Shown piece after piece: positions 56,273 through 64,000 of a stretch of DNA of 64,000 nucleotides. Made by a program: the position numbers and the translations under genes. This DNA comes from Ampelocalamus luodianensis (Eukaryota; Streptophyta; Magnoliopsida; Poales; Poaceae). The notes beneath the pieces were generated by a model. The model did not search any database and was not told the DNA's origin. It saw only the letters and a program-made list of their open reading frames with translations. Numbering within the stretch: the first letter of the stretch is position 1; each line of letters starts with the position of its first letter. The stretch is taken from assembly GCA_036346255.1 (NCBI GenBank), contig CM070640.1, positions 35,087,238-35,151,237 of the forward strand. Reading direction: 5' to 3'.

Positions 56273-56628
56273 AGCCATATTAGACCCTTTGAATCTCATG
56301 ATACATGACAAAATAAATCAACCACCTCTTTACCTGTTCATATATCATGATTTAAAAGTGATCCAAAAAAGAGTCTAGAGGTAAGGAGGTCTGATAGGGT
56401 TTATTTCTAGTATCCTTACCTTTCAGGACCCAATTAATTCTGTACACCATACTTCATATTCTAACTACAAAAAAGGAGAAGAAAAAACTGGGTCTACCGA
56501 TCTAGATCAGCTATGGTTACTAGCTATATATCTAGTAGGAATCCTTGTTAAAAGATGTCAGCAGCTCATTATTTCCCAAATGGGACTTCGATCAAGCGTG
56601 GTCCCATGTCTTGTAATCTTCTCATATG

Positions 56629-56630
<2 letters not shown>
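56273..56630. other. intergenic, nothing recognised
   Basis: AT-rich sequence without gene or repeat structure that I can support. Confidence 0.4.

Positions 56631-56688
<58 letters not shown>
56631..56688. repeat. (CT)29 microsatellite
   Basis: An uninterrupted dinucleotide repeat of 58 bp. Open frames across it on the plus strand (poly Leu-Ser) are an artefact of the repeat. Confidence 0.97.
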
Positions 56689-56693
<5 letters not shown>

Positions 56694-56970
56694 CTTCTTT
56701 TGAGTTTACGCTACTCGCAGATAGCCTTTTTTATCCACTTAATTTATGATCGAAATTTTGGTTTTTATGCCACACATTTGTGTGTTCGAAATGGACACGT
56801 TCTTGTCTTATTCACGTAATTTTGTGAAACCCCCCCTAAACAAAAAATAATTTTCTGAATCTGCACGCATACGATACTAATTTCCTCATAATAGTATATA
56901 GGATATATACATTACCTATCAATATGAGTACCTTTTGACCACATCAGTCTTTTTTATGGATCATATGATA

Positions 56971-57044
56971 AAAGAATGTTCTATTTGGAAAGAACAATGT
57001 AAAATATAAAGAATGTTCTATTTGGAAAGAACAATGTAAAATAC
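56971..57044. repeat. 37-bp tandem duplication
   Basis: Two copies of a 37-bp unit start at 56971 and 57008 (aaagaatgttctatttgg...). They are almost identical, so the duplication is recent. Confidence 0.9.
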
Positions 57045-57690
57045 AAACATATGAAGTTTTTATTGTAATTTAGGAAATAGCTTGGGAGAATAAACCTCTG
57101 TAAGTTTGATAGTTTTGATTGATTGTACTTTGTGGATGATATTGACGAAACAAGGAGGCTGGTGACCGGCTGCCGTCTTGCGCCGTGGTTTCTCCAAAGA
57201 TCAACAACCCAGTATTTTGGTGAAGATACCAAAATACCCATTCTCGATCATTTTCTGAAGACCGAGTCCAATCATCGTAAAGTAATTCCATGCTTCACCA
57301 CGTGTAGGTTGATCAATGACTCTTTATATCGGCAAGTCCCTCCCATTTAGCTCCCATAGGAACCACCATGGTACTTGCACCGACCTCGAACCACTTTATC
57401 TAACCTGTTGCACCAAACTTTTCGTTCAGTCATCCTTATTCATCTTGCATCATGCTTGAGTCCAATGACTTCACCCGGCATCCTCAATCGTTATGGACCT
57501 CAGCTCTCCTAGCCTAGTCCCGACTATTCTTGTCGTTGACCGTCATTGACTCCAAGCTACCTACACAACAATCGACCAAGAAATCATTTTCGGGCACAAG
57601 TTATACACAACTTGATCCACGTTAGCCAAAATATGCATCATGCATGCATAACTTTGGCTCAAACCACGAAGTTCACCACCACTGAGGTGC
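57045..57690. other. intergenic, nothing recognised
   Basis: Short open frames on both strands (for example 56981-57241 minus) have no recognisable domain. Confidence 0.4.
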
Positions 57691-58095
57691 ATGAACACCT
57701 TCTGGTCGGTCAGACCCCCACCCTTGGCCAGTCTGATTGCCCCCTAGCCGGTCTGATCACCAACTAATGGGCAGTCAGACCGCTCCAACACTTAGCCAAA
57801 ATTCTAGTGGTCAAAATATGCACCGTCTGTGAAAATTTAAAACACTATCTATTTTTGGATCGAAGCTTCAAAAATTATGAAACCAAGTGCAAACGCATCC
57901 TCTCACTTGCCTCCATACGTGATTTTTGGTCAATTCCAAAAATTCCACTTTTCATCTTTTGCCTAGTCAGACCGCCACACATGACCGGTCTGACCGCCAG
58001 CCCCTCGGCCATCACCACGGCCGGTAAGACCGCCACACATGGACGGTCAGACCCCCACCAAGGCCGATCTGATCTCCTAAGGACTGACAGCAGTC
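57691..58095. repeat. degenerate 'ggtctgac/gtcagacc' repeat clusters
   Basis: Two clusters (57697-57790 and 57963-58095) contain about ten forms of ggtctgac, agtctgat or gtcagacc in both orientations, with ccgccacacatg repeated. Such arrays are common near the ends of CACTA-type or other large grass elements, but no terminus was found. Confidence 0.5.
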
Positions 58096-58417
58096 TGAAT
58101 CTTCTCGAAAACGAGGGTTTCGTCAACACATCGATACCATTGCCAATTGTATCATCATTGTAAGATTAAGATCATCTAACCATGATCTCCACATGAATAA
58201 ATACACATAACTCCTAGTGGCCGACACGACTTGCTTAAATGATATGAAGAGAATGGAGCACGAGAGAGCACTTCGATAATTCTGTGATAAAAAATTTCAA
58301 AAAAAAATATTTATGTGATAAATTATTTGTTGGAATTAACAACAACTAATGTGAGTGGCACTTTAGCTTTTTAGCCTTGCTTTGTTTACTTCAAATAATT
58401 GGTACCATACCAATTTA
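58096..58417. other. intergenic, nothing recognised
   Basis: AT-rich sequence with no supported feature. Confidence 0.4.
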
Positions 58418-58530
58418 GCATTCAGAAATAAAAATGTACTTATGTACTCCGTGTTTAACGTTTGCATTCAGAAATAAAAAATGTTCCCTTGTACATCATG
58501 CTTAATGCTTGAATTCAGAAATTAAAGTGT
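58418..58530. repeat. about 46-bp tandem repeat, 2.5 units
   Basis: 'gcattcagaaataaa' starts at 58418 and 58464, and 'gaattcagaaattaa' at 58511. The sequence between, such as 'tgtac...gtttaacg' and 'tgtac...cttaatg', is also related. Confidence 0.7.
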
Positions 58531-58966
58531 AAGATGTTGTGCTTTGTCTTATCCGTTGTTTAAAATTAAGTAAAAAAAATTGAATAAAGAAAAAAAAAAT
58601 CATATGCGTGGTTTAAGCTGTACATAAAGAAAAGCCACAGATGTTGGCGTATGCATGTCTGCTGATTCAACTAACTCTTCTCGAAAAATCAAAACAATAT
58701 AAGATTAAAGATAAAGATTACACTGGTCTGGCAAAGTTCTTACCGCTTGCTGTGTTGTTCCTAAAAGAACGGTGCTATCGAACAACCTAACTACATATCT
58801 TGTTGAAAATGAGGGCAATATTTTAATTTCAGATTTTAATAGAAGGCAAATATCACAAATGACTAATGATGCATAAATCAGTACTAACAGCAGACAACTC
58901 ATTGTACTTCATAATATATGTAAAAACATAATATAAACAAGTCAATCAGTCACACGAAAGACTTAC
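58531..58966. other. intergenic left of copia element 3
   Basis: No gene recognised. The last five bases (cttac) are the candidate target site of the copia element, whose other flank lies outside the window. Confidence 0.4.
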
Positions 58967-59730
58967 TGTTGAATCCGATGAAGAACAGGAAGCAGCGTAG
59001 ACGCAGAATCGATGCAGTGCATAAACGTAGATGAATCAGCGAAACAAGCGGTCGTGCAGATGTGTGCTGTCCAGAAACCTTATTGCCCCCCCAGTGCAGG
59101 TCTTCACAGCAGCAACGACTCGGAGATACCACTCCCTTCTTCACGGTGCATGTCGAGAAAAAGAGTCGACAAGGTTCAGACAGTGCAATACAACAACACA
59201 TGTTTGCAAAAGGAAGAAAAGAAGAAATGGAGGTAGTGGTTCTTCACGCTATGCTCTGGACATCTCCAGGCATAGATATAGAGATGCAGACTATGAACTA
59301 ACATAATTAAATAGTCATTTACCCACTGGTAACTATCTCTCATCATCACCCAATAAAAACTCATTCAAATATTTGAATCTCATTCAAACAGAGAGAGAGA
59401 GAGAGAGAGAGATGCATGGTTCAGCAAAAATAAGATGGACTTTGTCTGCTAAGTGGCGCGCTACGTCATGGCACAGTCACGCGTCGCAAGTCACGCGATT
59501 TTTCATACAAAAATACGCGAATACACGCGCGCATGCGTGTGCACGCGTGTGTGTTTAGCCAAAGTCCTCATCGTGCCACCATCATCCATGTGTCATACAT
59601 TTCAAAGAGTAGCAAGGAATCCACCTTATATATTGGTCACCTCCGTCTTATCTTAGCAATATGGTACTAAACCATATATATTTTGGAATTATAGAAAATG
59701 AGCCTCACTCATATGGGCTAATTTTCAACA
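58967..59730 (-). repeat. 3' LTR of copia element 3
   Basis: On the minus strand the LTR starts TGTTGAAAATTAGCCC at 59730 and ends GATTCAACA at 58967, 764 bp, with TGTTGAA/TTCAACA inverted ends. The tract 'ggtggaggat' just before it is the likely polypurine tract. It contains a (GA)n microsatellite at 59391-59412 and a 'gcgcgcatgcgtg'-type alternating stretch near 59530. Confidence 0.78.
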
Positions 59731-60323
59731 ATCCTCCACCAATTCCAAAGCAAGAAGCAAAAAAGATGCCAAAGATATTGTGCTGAAGTACTGTTAATAT
59801 ACCAATCTTTTAGTGTAAGTCCCGTACGGGTTGAACTTGCACCTAGAATGACAAGATTCATCTTTTCACAACTGATGAATGAACTATGCCTTGAATTCAC
59901 AACTTTTCATGATCAGACATCACCTGAAATCTCAATTGATACTAGGCTGCCAATGAACCACATCTGAATAGAGTGTTATATGGTCATGCCCCCCTATCTA
60001 CTCATGAGCTTTCTAGAGAATGCCATGTTCTTGTGAACTGCGACCACACAGTTAGGCTCAAGTAAGTATATTCTTTCTAGGTATTCTACAGGCTAATACT
60101 TTTTCCTCAATTGGACAACAGAATATATTAAGGCTTTATACCAACCTTCCATATAATCGAGAGTAATTTGTCTATTAGGATATGGGTTCAATGAATATGT
60201 ACTCTCTTGTTACAACATTAATTTGTTTTTCGCATTAAGTCACGAGATCTCCAATCAAGAAGGTATGGGTTACCATTGTGATGTAACTCAAATGGGCATT
60301 ATTCCCATATCCATAGATGTAAT

Positions 60324-63300
60324 TTAAATTGCTTTCCGTACTAACCCCTTTGTAAAAGGGTCTGCCAGATTTTTCTCAATGCGAATATAATTCACAGTAA
60401 TCACTCTGGAGTTTCTCGGTTTTTTGACAGATTTAAGCCTACGCTTCACATGTCTGGAGGACTTCATATTATCCTTGGTACTTGTGACTTTAGCCAACAC
60501 TGTTTGATTATCATAGTACATCAGGATTGCCGGTATTGGCATCTCAACCAATGGCGAATACAACAGAAGCTCTCTCAGCCATTCTGTAATATCCCGAGTA
60601 TTTATTAGTAAATGTAATAAAGATTAGAGAGAACAACATAAATTAGAGAGAAAATTACACAAAAATTCAGAATTTTGAGAGAGTTTTAGGGCGCCAATCC
60701 ATAGTCGTGGGGGAAAGAGCCGACCTTAGAGGCCCATGGCCCATGGAAGGCTGGTAGCCCACTTGAAGGCAAGGAAAGGGGGGACCAAGCCATAAACCCT
60801 AGACTGCTACAATATTTTTGTACTGCTACAGTGCCACCACCCTACTACAGTACGCATGCTGCTACAGTAGCCATGCCTTGGCCCTCGCTACCATCTCCGG
60901 TGTTTCCCCTGCAGATTGCCCGGCCATAAGGAAGGGGAAGAAGAGAGGAGAAGGGAGAGGAAGAAGGGTTTCTTCGTGGGATTTGTTCAGCGTGATCTTG
61001 AGGGTCTTCAAGGGTAATCTCAAGTCCTTGTGGTTCAACTCAATCTTTCCCTATGGATCAATGCCGTAATTAGAGTCGTTTATCCTACTGTGATTAGATT
61101 CAGAATTATGTCCATTTATTGTGAATCAGTTTTGGCATAGTTAGAGTCCGAATGGAAGGATTTCGTCTCCTAGAGATTTGTGGGGCTCATTCTCAGCTTT
61201 TAATAGGTTCAAAGATCATCCAAATCGGAGTTGTGTTTTAAAAGTTATGTTGATTTTACTGCTGCTGTCCAGAAAGTCTGACGATATTGAGCAGTCGTCT
61301 TGTTCATTAAATAAGGTCATGTTAAGGGCTGATTCAGGGATTTCACCCAACACGATTGTCGTAGAAAATTTGATAAGCTTTCCATATTGTTAAAGATATT
61401 GAGTTTTGGTTAAGCCAATCAAAAGTTATGAATTTTCTTCTACTGCTGTATTTTCTGCCTGACAGATTATAGTTCTATAGTTTCATCTGATTATTAGTCA
61501 TAGAAGTTGGTCAAAATAGAAAGTCTTGATAACTAGGTTAATGTATAGGATTTCTTTACCTTTATAGATAATTGGATATCACACCGTTTCAAGTTTCAGA
61601 GAAAAAGTTATGAAGTTTTTAATATTGTTGTCTAGTATAGCTTTCTGTTAGCATGTTGACTAGCTGGAGTAGATCAAGTGTTTAATCTTGGGTTGTGGGA
61701 AGTCAATGTAGAGCGCTACGAGTAATGTCTTGTTATGCATGTTCAATTGATGTTTAGTATCATTCATGGTTACCAGGTGGTGGTGAACCCCAGTGCTAGA
61801 GCGTTCCGCCATTTGCCTTTCGTCTCACGGTTGAGGCAAGTGCAAGTAGTAATAATGAATTGATGTATTTCATACTCGTTGATTGCCATGATTTAATTAT
61901 GAGGTTTTATGTTTGATAATACCACTGAGCATTATACCTTCATGATGGATTGATAATGTGAGTTTAATTTGCATCATGGCATTCATTTCGATACCTTGGA
62001 CTACGTGGTAGCCAAGGATTGTTCGTTTGAGATCCCTGTCATGTATTGGATGGGCATTGGATCCCCGTCATGCATTGGACGGGCTTGGATCCCCACACTC
62101 GTGGGTGTGGGCATGAGGTCCCTGTGCTTAAGGGCATAGGCTTGAGTATGCATCGACAGATGCACTACTCGGCATTATCGGTAATTGCAAAGAAGTTGAA
62201 GAAAGTGCATACACACATAAGAGACGGATTTGTTATCCATTACTGATGTTCATAAAGAGAATTGGTATCCTCATTGTCTGGTTATGAGGTTATGTTTCAT
62301 TACTGTTGTACTTTGCTGAGTCGTGGACTCACTTTTGCTGTGTTGTGCTTTCTAAGTACCTCTCGAGGCAACGACATGCATGGGAAGGGGTAGACTTGTT
62401 GCACCTCATGATTTCACAATCCATGACAAATAAATTAGATCATTCATCTAAACTTCGAATTTATTATAATTCTTTAGATTCAGACTGTGACCACCCTTCG
62501 TGGTGGATGTTCTATTTGTGTTCATGGATGTTCTATATATGCTCTTAAACCCCGTTATTTGAGTTCATTTAATTCTATTTGATAGATTAAAATGATTGAT
62601 TGGATTATTCTATCATCATTGTAGTTTTGCTGATCATTGATGCTTTAGATGTATCTATTTGAATATTGGCTGCCTTAGTGTAGCAAATATTGGATTGTCT
62701 TAGAATAGTTTGATAAAGAGAAGGCGTCATGATTGATTTATATTCAATTGATAGATGATATTCTTATTATTGATTAATGGTAGATTGTGCTAGTTCTTGA
62801 TTATTAGTATTGTGTCATTCATTCATGAATGTTTGGTTGATTGTTTATTAAGATGTTCAAATTAATTGGTTCAGTAGATTAATTTGGTAGCATTCTATGC
62901 TCTATGTTGAGCTAGGGTATTACACATTTAGCCTCAACAGTGTCTGTGTCAAGTGCTACGAGTTCTGCTTCTATGGTTGACCTCGTCAATATGGTCTGTT
63001 TGCAAGACCTCCATGAAACTACAACACCAGCTAAAGTGAACACATAGCCACTTGTAGCTTCGATCTCATCCACATCAGAGATCCAATTGGAATCAATATA
63101 TCCTTCTAATACAGAAGGATATCCAATATAAGTAATTCCAAGATATGTTGTCCCTTTCAAGTAACGCAACACTCTTTCAAGTGCCTCCCAATGATCATCT
63201 CCTGGGTTAGATGTAAATCGATTTAATTTGCTCACAACAAATGAAATGTGGGGTCTTGTGGCACCAACTAAATACATGCGTGACCCAATAATTTGTGAAT

Positions 63301-63947
63301 ATCTTAATTGGTCTTTTCCTGACCCTTGGTTCTTTTAAAGATTAATGCTCGCATCATAGGGTGTTGGAGAAATTTTACAATTCTCATAGCCAAAATGGCT
63401 TAAGATTTTCTCAGCATAATGGGATTGGTTCAAAGTAATCACATCCTCATTCTTGATCAATTTAATATTCAGAATGATATCTGCCTCTCCTAAGTCTTTC
63501 ATATCAAAGAGTCGAGATAAGAAAGATTTGACTTCATCAATTATGGCAGTGTTTATTCTAAATATAAGTATATCATCCACATACAGGCACAAGATCACTC
63601 CTTGACCCCTACCATAACGATAATATACACATTTATCAACTTCATTCACAACAAAGCCAACAGATGTCAAAGTTTTATCAAACTTCTCGTGCCATTGTTT
63701 ATATAAGGATTTCAATAATCTGCATACCTTATTTTCCTGTCCAGAAATCACAAAACTATCTGGTTGATCCATATAGATTTCTTCCTCCAACTCTATTAAG
63801 AAAAGCTATCTTTATGTCCATTTGATGGACATGTAGACCGTAGGAAGATACTAACGCAAGGAGTACTCTGATGGTGGTTAGTCTGGCGACAGGAGAATAG
63901 GTATCAAATAAATCTTCTCCCTCTTTCTGGGTGTAACTCTTGGCCAC
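60324..63947 (-). pseudogene. copia element 3 RT-RNase H pseudogene, split by a solo LTR
   Basis: The minus strand from 63947 shows the RT start (AKSYTQKEGEDLFDTYSPVA, QMDIKIAFLN). After a frame change it shows EEEIYMDQPDSF and LLKSLYKQWHEKF, which lacks about six residues of the usual LYGLKQAP motif. The catalytic LCLYVDDILIF follows near 63570, then FDMKDLGEADIILNIKL. A stop at 63335 precedes RNase H (RPHISFVVSKLNRF, GYIDSNWISDVD, ATSGYVFTLAG, STIEAELVAL). The frame is cut after the codons for TVEA by the solo LTR and resumes left of it with WLREL and MYYDNQTVLAK, ending near LADPFTKGL (60360). Confidence 0.88.
60585..62924 (+). mobile_element. solo LTR inserted in copia element 3
   Basis: The unit begins TGTAATATCCCGAG (60585) and ends GGGTATTACA (62924), 2340 bp. 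The flanks cattc (60580-60584) and cattt (62925-62929) form a 5-bp duplication with one difference. No second LTR or internal region is present. The motif order (aaaccctag at 60796, a purine-rich leader, 'ccaaatcggagttgtg' at about 61219) resembles the plus-strand gypsy LTRs at 10228 and 17681, so it is read as plus. Open frames inside it are not genes. Confidence 0.85.
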
Positions 63948-64000
63948 AAGTCTTGCCTTGTACTTCTTAATAGTACCATCAGGCCTTAATTTCTTTTTAA

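Larger units (their letters stand above)
58967..64000 (-). mobile_element. Ty1/copia element 3, runs off the right edge
   Basis: Reading on the minus strand from beyond 64000, RT and RNase H coding sequence is followed by a non-coding tail, a short purine-rich tract and a 3' LTR (59730-58967). A 2340-bp solo LTR interrupts it at 60585-62924. The 5' LTR, gag, protease and integrase would lie right of the window. Confidence 0.88.

Noticed and set aside
56555..56819. Open frames across the (CT)n tract
   Set aside because: Poly Leu-Ser translation of a microsatellite, with no start context or homology.
1..64000. A previously undescribed enzymatic or defence system
   Set aside because: No cluster of intact genes was found on either strand. 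All recognisable coding sequence belongs to known transposon families or broken host genes.

Overview
This window looks like nuclear DNA from a grass, most likely Oryza or a close relative. The reasons are nested Ty3/gypsy and Ty1/copia retrotransposons with grass-style LTR ends (TGTAACATCCC), Mutator-like (MULE) and Helitron-like DNA elements, a LINE relic, and fragments of typical plant genes (heavy-metal-associated isoprenylated protein, NB-LRR, geranylgeranyl diphosphate synthase family, cellulose synthase, ureide permease). I found no intact protein-coding gene. Nearly every recognisable coding stretch carries stops, frameshifts or truncations. Long GC-rich open frames inside LTRs are not genes.

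Layout. 1-3183 is a minus-strand gypsy LTR cut by the window edge. 3184-6660 holds a dead MULE transposase followed by a 56-bp minisatellite and a cluster of hairpins. 6691-7505 is a 159-bp tandem repeat interrupted by a small Helitron-like insertion. 8570-9623 is the 3' part of a LINE. 10186-15017 is a minus-strand HIPP (copper-chaperone-like) pseudogene whose second exon is split by a 3.5-kb solo LTR with its target duplication. 16268-17627 holds an NB-LRR leucine-rich-repeat fragment and a geranylgeranyl-diphosphate-synthase-like pseudogene. 17681-28633 is a gypsy chromovirus with an extra upstream ORF, many lesions and a 3' LTR that lacks its last ~427 bp yet still abuts an exact target duplication. 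28634-31535 contains a cellulose synthase first-exon fragment between direct repeats, a 573-bp MULE with ~75-bp inverted ends, and a Helitron-like segment. 31663-38859 is a copia element with perfect TSD, young LTRs and a decayed body.

39135-55268 is a broken ureide permease (UPS) locus on the minus strand. UPS-A keeps five exon pieces with introns. Its upstream region was split by a 10.4-kb MULE (41033-51436, 10-bp flanking direct repeat), which itself received a 6.2-kb copia element (44266-50501). Further right are duplicated flanking segments, a copia-like LTR/gag fragment and a second UPS exon-1 remnant. 55640-58966 is intergenic with MITE-like elements and simple repeats. 58967-64000 is a minus-strand copia element running off the window, with a 2.3-kb solo LTR in its RNase H region.

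The window records successive insertions into a small set of decaying host genes. I see no operon-like or novel enzymatic system. The most informative signals are the insertion junctions, which give relative ages, and the gene fragments linked to shared repeats.
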